Positions 1 to 7,834 of a stretch of 64,000 nt of DNA are shown piece by piece. The stretch's first letter is position 1. Each line of letters starts with the position of its first letter. The stretch is from SLJN01 sp964505385 (GTDB lineage: Bacteria > Bacteroidota > Rhodothermia > Balneolales > Natronogracilivirgulaceae). Where the stretch lies: positions 1-64,000 of the forward strand of contig CAZDIA010000003.1 of the NCBI GenBank assembly GCA_964505385.1. The letters run 5' to 3'. Under the pieces are notes generated by a model. The model saw only the letters and a program-made list of their open reading frames with translations. It was not told the origin of the DNA and made no database searches. The translations under genes were made by a program, and so were the position numbers.

Positions 1-32
1 TGTGAGATTAAATCTTTCTATGAGGAGCTAAA

Positions 33-704
33 TCAATCATCCAGCCCGGCTAAGCGCTCAGGGATAGCCACGAACCAAAATGAGATGTACTCACCATCCT
101 GAATGTACTCTCTTACACGGCTGAACCGCGCCTTCCTTTCATTCAGCTTTTCCAAAACCGGGTCTTCCTCCCGCCCGTCACGAACCCATTGCGGGGTATC
201 ATCAACCGCTTTTCTCCGGCCGATCAGACCATCAACCCACAAGCCCATCAACTCCGGAAGTGTCATCAGCCGAAGAGTATGACCGGTTGGAGCGGTATCG
301 AATATCACATAGTCATAATCTTCACTCTCTTCCAGTATCAGACGGGTAATGCGATCAAACAGCGCTGACTCATTTGCACCGGGCGAATAGCGGGCTGAGT
401 CGATATGACGATGAACCTCCTTTACTAATTCCGGGCGCACTTTATCGGAAAGATTATCTTTAACTTCCTCCAAATACCGATGGGCTTCCTGCTCAGCATC
501 CAGCTCAAGAAGATATAAGTTGTTGTTGATTGACGTGATTTCCGATCCAATTTCCGCTTGAAACAGATCGGATAGATTATGTGCCGGATCGATAGAAACC
601 AATAATACTTTAGATGACCCGGAAAGCTGAACCGCTCTGGCCGCCGCTATGCTGGTTTTACCTACTCCTCCTTTACCGCTGAAAAATTGTATTCGCCGTG
701 ACAT
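33..704 (-). CDS. ArsA/GET3-family ATPase, apparently C-terminally truncated
   Basis: Predicted soluble P-loop ATPase of the ArsA/GET3 (anion pump or tail-anchored protein targeting) family. The deviant Walker A GKGGVGKT lies at residues 10-17, the switch-like DPAHNLSD near residue 39 and the Walker B-like VIFDTAPTGHTLR near residue 133. The ATG at 702-704 is 15 bp after the stop of the Cys-Cys-ending partner, so the two are probably co-transcribed. At 223 aa it is much shorter than the usual 300 or more. It stops right after the family motif IPERLA, where relatives continue with a helix and the rest of the ATP-binding fold. A reading frame just beyond the stop encodes LLIERFNLT, which resembles that missing helix, so a frameshift, decay or base-call error is likely. 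The window edge prevents following it. The family call is firm; the substrate is unknown. Confidence 0.85.
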   Translation of the reverse strand: MSRRIQFFSGKGGVGKTSIAAARAVQLSGSSKVLLVSIDPAHNLSDLFQAEIGSEITSINNNLYLLELDAEQEAHRYLEEVKDNLSDKVRPELVKEVHRHIDSARYSPGANESALFDRITRLILEESEDYDYVIFDTAPTGHTLRLMTLPELMGLWVDGLIGRRKAVDDTPQWVRDGREEDPVLEKLNERKARFSRVREYIQDGEYISFWFVAIPERLAGLDD

Positions 705-719
705 TTCAATCTTTTTCGG

Positions 720-974
720 TCAACAACATCGAATATGCTCCAACGGAGAACGCTCCATTCCCATCCGCTGATGCCACTCGTGAAATCTTTCCAACATAAC
801 CGGATAAACCTCAAGGGTATAAAAGTGCACCGGATTGGGTAAACCAAGCATTTCGGAGCACATTAAAATCATGAATACATCTTCTTCATCCCGTAATTCC
901 CTTAACACCTCTCCGCGGTGACCGGTTTTTAACATTTGATCATACAACTCCCAAAATCGTTGCCACGAACTCAT
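720..974 (-). CDS. Small cory-CC-star-type protein ending in Cys-Cys
   Basis: An 84-residue, Trp/Met/His-rich protein starting MSSWQRF and ending in HIRCC directly before the stop. The terminal Cys-Cys-stop plus adjacency to an ArsA-family ATPase matches the small family annotated as 'cory-CC-star protein'; the match is from memory. An in-frame TTG at 1005-1007 would add 11 residues, but the ATG at 972-974 gives the compact form and is preferred. It lies 15 bp upstream of the ATPase on the same strand, so an operon and a physical partnership are plausible. There is no signal peptide and no convincing membrane segment. The paired terminal cysteines could be a metal, redox or lipid-attachment site, but nothing in the sequence decides this. 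Confidence 0.75.
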   Translation of the reverse strand: MSSWQRFWELYDQMLKTGHRGEVLRELRDEEDVFMILMCSEMLGLPNPVHFYTLEVYPVMLERFHEWHQRMGMERSPLEHIRCC

Positions 975-1247
975 ATTGAAGTAACTTTTGGGTTTGGTTT
1001 GAAGCAATCAGAATTGCTTTTTTCTAACCTCATTGTAAATATGGTGAAAAAGTACTGCAAATCCTGTATCAACAATAAGATTCATTGTCAAAAAATTACG
1101 TATCCTTTTTATACAAAATATGGTAAATGAGTGAGAACTCTTAAAATGATTCGTATTTTATAAGATCAGACATTTAAAACCATCAAAACGCTTCAGCGAT
1201 TAATCTTGTTTTTGCAGTAACTAATTCTGATCGAATAAGTTAATTCA

Positions 1248-2648
1248 ATGAAACATCTACCGCATTTACCGCTATATACCGACTACTATCAACTTTCTAT
1301 GGCGCGGGGCTACCGGCAAAACAGTAAGGAAGATCAGAATGCTGTATTTAATTACTTTTTCCGTGATTTACCTTTTGACGGGGGGTATGTCATCTTTGCC
1401 GGACTCCACAATTTTCTGCACTTGATCCGGCATTATCATTTTGATGAGAAAAGTCTTAACTATCTTTCACAGCAGGGTTTTGATGATGATTTTCTGGAAT
1501 ACCTTTCAAACATGGAGCTGTCGGTGAATGTGGAATCAGTTCAGGAAGGACAAATTGTTTTCCCGGGAGAGCCGCTTGTTACCGTTTCCGGTCCACTCCT
1601 TCAGTGTCAGCTTTTGGAAACCGTATTGCTAAATCAGATGAATTACCAGTCCCTGATTGCTACAAAAGCTGCACGTATCAAATATGCTTCCGGTTCTCGA
1701 AAAGTAATGGATTTCGGATTGCGGCGCGCCCAGGGCCTCGGGGGCATTCAAGCCAGCCGGGCTGGTTTTATCGGCGGGTTGGAAGCCACATCAAATGTAT
1801 GGGCAGCTAAAGAATACGATATTCCACCCGGAGGTACGATTGCTCATTCCTGGATACAAAGTTTTGAATCAGAATTGGAGGCATTTCGGCAGTACGCTTT
1901 TCGCAATCCTGATTCAACCACTCTGCTTGTGGACACTTATGACACACTCGGCTCCGGGATTCCGAATGCCATTAAAGTGGGAAAAGAGCTGGAAGAAAAG
2001 GGACACCGGCTGGTAGCAATCAGACTTGATAGTGGTGATCCGGTTCAGCTGACAAAAAAAGCGCGTAAGATGCTTGATGAAGCAGGACTTGAATACGTAA
2101 AAATCGCACTTTCTGATCAGCTTGATGAATATGTAATTGCTGATCTGCTTGATTCCGGAGCTCCAATAGATCTGTTTGGTGTAGGCACAAGGCTGGTAAC
2201 GGGCCACGAGTCCCCGGCTCTTGACGGCGTTTACAAGATGTGTGAGATTGACGGCCGTCCAACTTCAAAACGATCAGATGATCCCGCCAAAGAAACCTTG
2301 CCAGGCAGAAAAAAAATCTTACGGCTCTACGATTCCGCCGGTGAATACTCCGGAGATATAATCTGTCTTAATGATGAAGCTGATAAACTTATAGATGGAG
2401 CAATCGCGCCTGCTGATATCGCCGAAAATTTGCCTGACTTTACCGATTTCCAATTAGTCACTCATAATGTCTGCTCTAATGGAGATTGCGGCACAGATTG
2501 GGATCAAGCGATTACAATGTTAAGACAAACCGCTCAAAATGAGTTGAAACGGCTGCCCGGGCGTTTCAAACGATTGAAAAAACCGGAGCGTTATCCGGTG
2601 TGGGTAAGCAAAGGAATACAGGATCAAATTTCCCAAATGAAAATTTAG
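1248..2648 (+). CDS. pncB: Nicotinate phosphoribosyltransferase
   Basis: Converts nicotinate plus PRPP (ATP-stimulated) to nicotinate mononucleotide in the Preiss-Handler NAD salvage pathway; cytosolic. The 466-aa length is normal for the bacterial enzyme. Diagnostic features are the N-terminal LYTDYYQLSMA (9-19), the phosphate/ring-binding DFGLRRAQG (155-163), the GGLEATSN loop (177-183), His200 in GTIAHSW at the position of the phosphorylatable histidine, and RLDSGD near residue 260. It ends 5 bp before pncA, which makes its substrate, so the two form a tight salvage operon. No operator or riboswitch is recognisable in the 273 bp upstream. Confidence 0.96.
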   Translation: MKHLPHLPLYTDYYQLSMARGYRQNSKEDQNAVFNYFFRDLPFDGGYVIFAGLHNFLHLIRHYHFDEKSLNYLSQQGFDDDFLEYLSNMELSVNVESVQEGQIVFPGEPLVTVSGPLLQCQLLETVLLNQMNYQSLIATKAARIKYASGSRKVMDFGLRRAQGLGGIQASRAGFIGGLEATSNVWAAKEYDIPPGGTIAHSWIQSFESELEAFRQYAFRNPDSTTLLVDTYDTLGSGIPNAIKVGKELEEKGHRLVAIRLDSGDPVQLTKKARKMLDEAGLEYVKIALSDQLDEYVIADLLDSGAPIDLFGVGTRLVTGHESPALDGVYKMCEIDGRPTSKRSDDPAKETLPGRKKILRLYDSAGEYSGDIICLNDEADKLIDGAIAPADIAENLPDFTDFQLVTHNVCSNGDCGTDWDQAITMLRQTAQNELKRLPGRFKRLKKPERYPVWVSKGIQDQISQMKI

Positions 2649-2653
2649 CTGCT

Positions 2654-3265
2654 ATGAAAACATTAGTTATTGTTGATGTTCAAAATGATTTCTGCCCTGG
2701 TGGAGCATTGGAAGTGCCGGATGGTGATAAAGTTGTACCCGTTATTAATAAATTAATCGACCGTTATGATGCCGTAATTCAAACTCAGGACTGGCACCCG
2801 ACCGGTCACTCTTCATTTGCCTCATCACACTCCGATAAAGAACCTTTTGAAACGATCGACATGCCTTACGGCACTCAGGTTCTATGGCCCGATCATTGCG
2901 TGCAAGGCACCAAAGGAGCAGAGTTTCATCCGGAACTGATTACAAATAAAAGTAATCTGATCATCCGAAAAGGTTTTAGCCGGGATATTGACTCGTATTC
3001 GGCATTCTACGAAAACGACCACGAAACGCCTACCGGATTACACGGCTATCTGAAAAACCGTCAACTCTTCGAACTGCATTTCTGTGGCCTCGCCACCGAT
3101 TTCTGCGTAAAATGGTCCGTAGTTGATGCGCTTAAGTACGATTATGATGTCAAAGTAATCACCGATGCCATTAAAGGGATAGATCTCGACGGTTCAGTGA
3201 AAGCGGCTATGCAAGAGATGGAAGAAGCAGGCGCCGAATTCGTAAAATCTGATGAAATTAGCTAA
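2654..3265 (+). CDS. pncA: Nicotinamidase (isochorismatase-like)
   Basis: Hydrolyses nicotinamide to nicotinate and ammonia, feeding PncB. The catalytic triad is visible as Asp8 (DVQNDF), Lys106 (IIRKGFS) and Cys151 (GLATDFCVKWS). The metal ligands are Asp46, His48, His52 (DWHPTGH) and His81 (WPDHC). The open frame extends upstream into pncB, but the ATG at 2654, 5 bp after the pncB stop, puts the first beta strand (KTLVIVDVQ) at the N-terminus as in the family, giving 203 aa. Nicotinamide is also the by-product of sirtuins, and a sirtuin gene lies at about 24 kb. Confidence 0.96.
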   Translation: MKTLVIVDVQNDFCPGGALEVPDGDKVVPVINKLIDRYDAVIQTQDWHPTGHSSFASSHSDKEPFETIDMPYGTQVLWPDHCVQGTKGAEFHPELITNKSNLIIRKGFSRDIDSYSAFYENDHETPTGLHGYLKNRQLFELHFCGLATDFCVKWSVVDALKYDYDVKVITDAIKGIDLDGSVKAAMQEMEEAGAEFVKSDEIS

Positions 3266-3289
3266 AACAGACTGTTAATTTTCAATACT

Positions 3290-3460
3290 CAAATAACAAA
3301 TTTCAAAACTTGTCCCGAAATACTTCGTGGATAAGTTCCAAAATCCGATGTCCTAAGCACCAAATAATTAGCCAGGCTCCGACTAAGTTTGTACCATTGA
3401 ATACTGGAAATTGGAACTTTACCGAAAGTTTTCGGCACAAGAATTGTAATTTGTTATTTG
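3290..3460. repeat. Imperfect inverted repeat, family 1 copy A (about 55-bp arms)
   Basis: The arms at about 3290-3344 and 3406-3460 are inverted copies of one sequence: CAAATAACAAATT, then CTTGT-CCCGAAA, CTTCG, then AAGTTCCAA, with scattered mismatches. The same sequence recurs as both arms of copy B at about 9.13-9.31 kb and partly near 48.91 kb. Roughly 60 bp separate the arms. Short frames on both strands here look like by-products of the palindrome, not genes. It could be a mobile palindromic (MITE/REP-like) element or a transcribed hairpin downstream of pncA. Confidence 0.75.
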
Positions 3461-3506
3461 AAATTTGTGATTTTAAAACCACTGCCGGATTGCCTATCAT
3501 ACTATC

Positions 3507-4619
3507 ATGAAATCTTCCCAGAATGTAGACTTTACCATCCTCGGAGCCGGGCTTGCCGGTTGCTGCTTAGCGTGGTATTTGACTAAATCCGGAAGCAAAG
3601 TCGTACTAATTGATAAAAAATCTGACGAGATGGCTTCCATGCTGCCGGCAGCGATGGTCAATCCGGCGGCAGCACAGCGCGCAAAATTGGGTTGGGAAGC
3701 GGAGCAAACGTATGCCGAGCTGGTCAGTTTGCTAAATGAGCTGGGAGATGACGGTAAACTCTCCCATCACACCGGTATTTTTCGGGTTGCCGTTGATGAA
3801 AACCTACGGGACAATTTCTTTGAAACATGGGAGTCGACAAGCTGGCCTGACGGGTGGTGCAGCTGGGTAACCGAAGAAGAATTAGTCAGTCAAATACCTG
3901 ATTTGTGCCCCAATTACGGCGGTTTGGATCTCCATGTCGGCTTCTGGGTAGATGTACAAGCGTTTCTCGCGTCACTCAAATCAGAACTTCAATCCTCAGG
4001 AGTTGAAATAATTGAAGCAGAAGATTACAGTTATGACTCAACTTCTGATACAATTACTATAACTTTTCCTGACCGTAATCTAATTCAGTCTGACCGTTTG
4101 ATTTTCTCTACCGGATCAGATTTGCGAAATCACCCTTTGTGGTCGCTACTGCCCATGCACGGCGTCAAAGGTCAGAATGCCATTTTCAGACTTGACCGGC
4201 AAATCAGTTGGCGAAAGCCGGTGGTCGGGTACGGTTATGCGATACCACTTGACGCAAGCACAATTTGTGTCGGAGCCACTTACGAACATGAATTCGAGGA
4301 TGCTGAGCCGAATCAGGAAGGTGCGCAATTAATGAGGGAAAAATTTGAGCAGTTGCTGCCAGAGTTGGCTAAATCCGCATCTCTTAAATATCAATGTTCC
4401 GGTGTCCGGCTTAGCACGCCAAACCGGCTTCCCATGGCCGGACCGCATCCCACCGACGATAGATTGCAAATCTTTAGCGGATTAGGTTCCAAGGGCGTAC
4501 AGCTCGCTCCCTATTCTGCCAGGCTGATGAGCCAATACCTTACTGAAGGCGAGCCACTCCCCCCGGAATTAGACGGCGAACGACACTGGCGCAAACTTCG
4601 AAGACAGGGGAAGGTGTGA
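3507..4619 (+). CDS. FAD-dependent amine oxidoreductase (DAO family)
   Basis: A 370-aa flavoprotein of the D-amino-acid-oxidase/glycine-oxidase fold. The dinucleotide-binding GAGLAG motif is at 13-18, followed by the acidic strand end VVLIDKK. The C-terminal FAD-contact region includes GVRLSTPNRLPMAGP and FSGLGSKGVQLAP near residues 310-345. There is no signal peptide. Arrangement and length resemble glycine oxidase or the oxidase domain of MnmC, but no methyltransferase domain is attached and the substrate cannot be read from sequence. It stands alone between the repeat and the toxin-antitoxin locus. Confidence 0.85.
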   Translation: MKSSQNVDFTILGAGLAGCCLAWYLTKSGSKVVLIDKKSDEMASMLPAAMVNPAAAQRAKLGWEAEQTYAELVSLLNELGDDGKLSHHTGIFRVAVDENLRDNFFETWESTSWPDGWCSWVTEEELVSQIPDLCPNYGGLDLHVGFWVDVQAFLASLKSELQSSGVEIIEAEDYSYDSTSDTITITFPDRNLIQSDRLIFSTGSDLRNHPLWSLLPMHGVKGQNAIFRLDRQISWRKPVVGYGYAIPLDASTICVGATYEHEFEDAEPNQEGAQLMREKFEQLLPELAKSASLKYQCSGVRLSTPNRLPMAGPHPTDDRLQIFSGLGSKGVQLAPYSARLMSQYLTEGEPLPPELDGERHWRKLRRQGKV

Positions 4620-4717
4620 TTATTTTCAATTTACTTAAATTTCAATATTGGGCTTTGTAATTGCTACATTTTTCTACTGCCGGTATGTTTGAGGTTTGAT
4701 GTTCTCAGAGGCACTAT

Positions 4718-4984
4718 TCAATCATAATGAGTCCACATTCTGATTACTTTCACAATCTTTTTATCGCGATAAACCTGATAAATTAATCGATGCTGAATGT
4801 TGATTCGCCTGGAATAAGCTCCCTCTAAATCACCAACAAGCTTTTCAAAAGGAGGGTACTGCTTAAACGGGTCTTCGGCAAGAATATCAAGCAACTCCTC
4901 AACTTTGGATTTTAACCCCGATGAGACAACTTTCCTGGCATCTTTTTGCGCCTGTTTGGTATAAACGAGTTTATAGTTACTCAC
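4718..4984 (-). CDS. yoeB: YoeB/Txe-family toxin (endoribonuclease)
   Basis: An 88-residue RelE-fold toxin that would cleave mRNA in the ribosomal A site. The Txe/YoeB signature is clear: a central YSRRINIQHRLIYQV stretch holding the catalytic-region Arg and His, and the C-terminal RMWTHYD, where the penultimate-region His and the final Tyr are hallmarks of active YoeB. It starts with GTG, overlapping the antitoxin stop in a GTGA junction, so its translation is coupled to the antitoxin. Length is typical and all expected catalytic positions appear present, so it is probably active. Confidence 0.93.
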   Translation of the reverse strand: MSNYKLVYTKQAQKDARKVVSSGLKSKVEELLDILAEDPFKQYPPFEKLVGDLEGAYSRRINIQHRLIYQVYRDKKIVKVIRMWTHYD

Positions 4985-5223
4985 CAGTCTAACTTGTCAT
5001 CAGTATCCTCAATGGGCATGTTCATTCCTTCTTTAATAGAATCTGACATCCCGGGAATGGAGGTTAGATACAATGTTTCCTGAATAGAACGCCAGTCATC
5101 TTCACTTAAAAGAATTGCATTTGAACGTTTCCCGGTAATTTGAATGGGCTCGCGGGTTTCAGAAGCCTCATCAATCAACCGATAGATTTCTTTTCGGGCT
5201 TTTGTTGCTGTAAGTGATTTCAT
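4981..5223 (-). CDS. yefM: YefM/Phd-family antitoxin
   Basis: An 80-residue antitoxin that would neutralise YoeB through its C-terminal tail and autorepress the operon through its N-terminal DNA-binding fold. MKSLTATKARKEIYRLID at the start and EPIQITGKRSNAILLSEDDW in the middle are the Phd/YefM core. The acidic C-terminus (EDTDDKLDW) is the usual toxin-binding segment. It is first in the operon and overlaps yoeB. A candidate operator with two GTAC-centred sites lies 34-54 bp upstream of the start codon. Confidence 0.93.
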   Translation of the reverse strand: MKSLTATKARKEIYRLIDEASETREPIQITGKRSNAILLSEDDWRSIQETLYLTSIPGMSDSIKEGMNMPIEDTDDKLDW

Positions 5224-5256
5224 AATTAAGCAGATTGATTTAACAATTTACTATCT

Positions 5257-5277
5257 AACGTACGTTTTCCCGTACAT
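5257..5277 (-). promoter_or_regulatory. Candidate YefM operator (two GTAC palindromes)
   Basis: A perfect 10-bp palindrome AACGTACGTT (5257-5266) is followed by a second GTAC core in TGTACG on the minus strand (5271-5277). The two GTAC centres are 12 bp apart. YefM operators described in E. coli use a long and a short palindrome with TGTACA cores and the same centre spacing (from memory). The site lies between the antitoxin start and likely promoter sequence, so autoregulation is the natural reading. Functional assignment is inference. Confidence 0.65.
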
Positions 5278-5614
5278 ATTTTCAAGTAATCTAAATCGGC
5301 ATTTATAACATCCAGAATGTAAACGGTGTAGTTCGATAGAATAGCGACTGCTATCGCTTGAAAATATTAGTTAATACCCTATGCACGAACCCGGTATTTA
5401 CCAAAATTACTCAGCTTATAAACCGGAACACCCTAATACTTTTTAAAGAGGTAAAGACGTGAAGAAGTAAAGATGATAAGAAAATAACCCGGAACCTAAT
5501 CCCGGTCTTTCCTCCAAATCTCTTTCTTTTCTTATCATCTTGACTTCTTAAAATTCTTTACTTCTTAATGAGACAGAGAGTACATAAAGTACCATAGCCT
5601 CATAAATATCAATT
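5278..5614. repeat. Non-coding stretch with a long-arm hairpin
   Basis: No gene is seen. An inverted repeat has 22-bp arms at 5462-5483 and 5528-5549 matching at all but one position (core AAGATGATAAGAAA against TTTCTTATCATCTT), enclosing a GG/CC-containing loop. Related words (CTTATCATCTTTAC, ATCTTGACTTCTTA) recur at 13.70-13.74 kb, so this may be a second dispersed family. A weaker inverted pair, ATATTTTCAAG (5276-5286) and CTTGAAAATAT (5358-5368), flanks a small CGATAG...CTATCG hairpin. The main hairpin could terminate transcription of the DoxX gene on the minus strand. Confidence 0.55.
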
Positions 5615-6055
5615 TCACTTCATCAAACGCGCATCAACCGAGCGTTTGTCCGCACCGGCAAACCACATAAATAAGGCGCACATCAGCATTGAAAAGTCGA
5701 GTCGCAGGGCGTGTGCGAATGACCAAAATCCGTCATCTGCAAGGATCGGAAATTTGGTAGTGACAATTGCCGTGAGCATAATGATAATTATCGGAACAGC
5801 CGCAAACCGGGTGGCCAGACCAACCAGGATAAGTATGGCACCGGCTGTTTCAAAAAAACCGACAAAATAGGCGGTGAAGGCAGGAAACGAATATCCCATT
5901 TCTTCAAATCTTCCAGGTCCCATATCATCCGGAAAGATAAATTTTTGCAATCCTGCCACCAGAAATACATAGCCAAGCACAATCCGGACTATCAGTGTTG
6001 CTCCGAGATCATTAGTTGTAAACCATTCGCGTATATTTGCGGGATTAAATTTCAT
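5615..6055 (-). CDS. DoxX-family membrane protein
   Basis: A 146-aa protein with four hydrophobic helices (about 20-40, 60-80, 85-105, 115-135). The family features are LIVRIVLGYVFLVAGLQKF in the first helix and AYFVGFFETAGAILILVGLATR in the middle. DoxX/DoxD-like proteins are integral membrane proteins tied to quinone or thiosulfate redox in some organisms, but most members, including this one, have no assigned substrate. A GTG lies just before the chosen ATG (6053-6055). It stands alone, upstream of nadB in the direction of transcription's end. The family call is firm, the role open. Confidence 0.85.
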   Translation of the reverse strand: MKFNPANIREWFTTNDLGATLIVRIVLGYVFLVAGLQKFIFPDDMGPGRFEEMGYSFPAFTAYFVGFFETAGAILILVGLATRFAAVPIIIIMLTAIVTTKFPILADDGFWSFAHALRLDFSMLMCALFMWFAGADKRSVDARLMK

Positions 6056-6193
6056 CACATCTGAATTTTGTTTGCAGTTTATAAGTCAACAAAATGAGTT
6101 AACAAACCGGATCAGGATATTTCTGAATCCATCCATTACCATCAATTGTTAGCTTGCCACTCAAAGAGTTTGAAACTCAAAAATCATCTCTTA

Positions 6194-7786
6194 TCATACC
6201 AAAGTGATTTTTTCTTCTTCGCGTTCCGGAATTTCCTCAGGATGATCAGTTGAATAATGCAATCCGATACTTTGCTTGCGCTGTGATGCCGATTTAATAA
6301 CCAGGTAAGCTATGGCGATAAGATTACGCAGCTCGCATAACGGAACGCTGACTTTAGTCCGTTCATAGAAACTTTCCGTTTCTTCGTATAGCAACTGAGT
6401 GCGGCGAAATGCACGTTTCAGGCGGAGATCACTGCGCACTATTCCTACATAATTCCACATTACCTGCTGCAATTCCTGTTTATTATGGGAGATTAACACC
6501 CACTCCTCGGTATTTACCGTGCCGCTGTCGTCCCATTCCGGTATATCTGTATTAAACTTTGCCTGTTTTGCATAAACAATCGCTTTCTCTGCAGCCTTTT
6601 TCGGAAATACAAGCGCTTCGAGTAAGCTATTGGATGCCAATCGGTTTGCCCCGTGTACCCCACTGTGAGCAACTTCCCCGGCGGCATAAAGACCATTAAT
6701 TGTGGTCTGACCATATAGATCCGTAGCCACACCTCCACACAGATAATGCGCCGCCGGAACCACCGGGATCTGCTCCTCGGTAATATCAATACCGTGGTCT
6801 TTACAGGTTTTGTAAATATTCGGGAAATTCTCTTTAACCTCATTTGCATCCAGATGACGCACATCCAGATACAGATGATCTTCTCCTGATTTTTTCAACT
6901 GATCATCTATTGCCCTGGCTACAATATCGCGCGGGGCGAGATCTTTAAGTTCATGATAGTGCTCCATGAACGCCTCGCCTTCACTGTTTCGTAACACTCC
7001 GCCTTTGCCGCGAACAGCCTCGGAAATCAAAAACGAGTTGGCTCCGGGCAGCCTGAGTGATGTGGGATGAAACTGAAAAAACTCCATATTCGCAACCCGC
7101 GCTTTAGCTCTGTACGCCATGGCAATACCATCACCGGTAGCAATCGGAGGATTGGTCGTATGCTGATAAACCTGCCCGGCTCCCCCTGTCGCCAACATGG
7201 TGGTTTTGGACAATACACGCTCTACTTTATCGGTGCGCGTATTCAGCACATACACTCCGAAGCAGTGTTTGTCATCATCATATTTGGTAACTTTTCTGCC
7301 AAGGTGATGTTCCGTAATCAAATCGATGGCAAAATGATGCTCCAAAACTTCAATATTCGGATGTGATGAAGCCCGCTGAATTAAGACCCGCTCGATCTCT
7401 TTTCCGGTGATGTCGGATGCATGAACAATGCGGCGATGAGAATGTCCGCCCTCTCTGCCAAGATCAAGCTGGCCACCCTGCTCCGTAAACCGGGCTCCCA
7501 TTTTGATCAGCCGGTCAACTACATGAGGTCCCTCGCGAACAATCATTTTCACAGCTTCCGGATCATTCAGATGCGACCCGGCTTTCATGGTATCCTCAAA
7601 ATGGCTGTCAAAGGAGTCTGAAGCATCGATCACGCTGGCAATACCGCCCTGGGCGTAATTTGTATTGGATTCTGCCCGGTTTTTTTTGGTGATTATACCA
7701 ACAGAACCATAATCGGCTACTTCAAGTGCAAACGTCAACCCGGCAGAGCCGCTGCCGATTACCAGAAAATCAAATTTGTACTCCAT
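6194..7786 (-). CDS. nadB: L-aspartate oxidase
   Basis: A flavoenzyme that oxidises L-aspartate to iminoaspartate, the first step of de novo NAD synthesis; cytosolic. The 530-aa length is normal. The FAD-binding GSGSAG is at 11-16, the NYAQGGIA signature is near 43-50, HSHRRIVHASDITGKEIE is near 115-132, and the QFHPTSL and HGANRLASNSLLE motifs are intact, with a C-terminal fumarate-reductase-type helical domain. nadA and nadC are not in the window. It sits about 3 kb from pncB-pncA, so both routes to NAD are represented here. It is 48 bp downstream of prfB on the same strand. Confidence 0.96.
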   Translation of the reverse strand: MEYKFDFLVIGSGSAGLTFALEVADYGSVGIITKKNRAESNTNYAQGGIASVIDASDSFDSHFEDTMKAGSHLNDPEAVKMIVREGPHVVDRLIKMGARFTEQGGQLDLGREGGHSHRRIVHASDITGKEIERVLIQRASSHPNIEVLEHHFAIDLITEHHLGRKVTKYDDDKHCFGVYVLNTRTDKVERVLSKTTMLATGGAGQVYQHTTNPPIATGDGIAMAYRAKARVANMEFFQFHPTSLRLPGANSFLISEAVRGKGGVLRNSEGEAFMEHYHELKDLAPRDIVARAIDDQLKKSGEDHLYLDVRHLDANEVKENFPNIYKTCKDHGIDITEEQIPVVPAAHYLCGGVATDLYGQTTINGLYAAGEVAHSGVHGANRLASNSLLEALVFPKKAAEKAIVYAKQAKFNTDIPEWDDSGTVNTEEWVLISHNKQELQQVMWNYVGIVRSDLRLKRAFRRTQLLYEETESFYERTKVSVPLCELRNLIAIAYLVIKSASQRKQSIGLHYSTDHPEEIPEREEEKITLV

Positions 7787-7834
7787 ATTAGTTTATATCA
7801 AAGTCAGCATGATGAGATTAATATTAATGTAACC

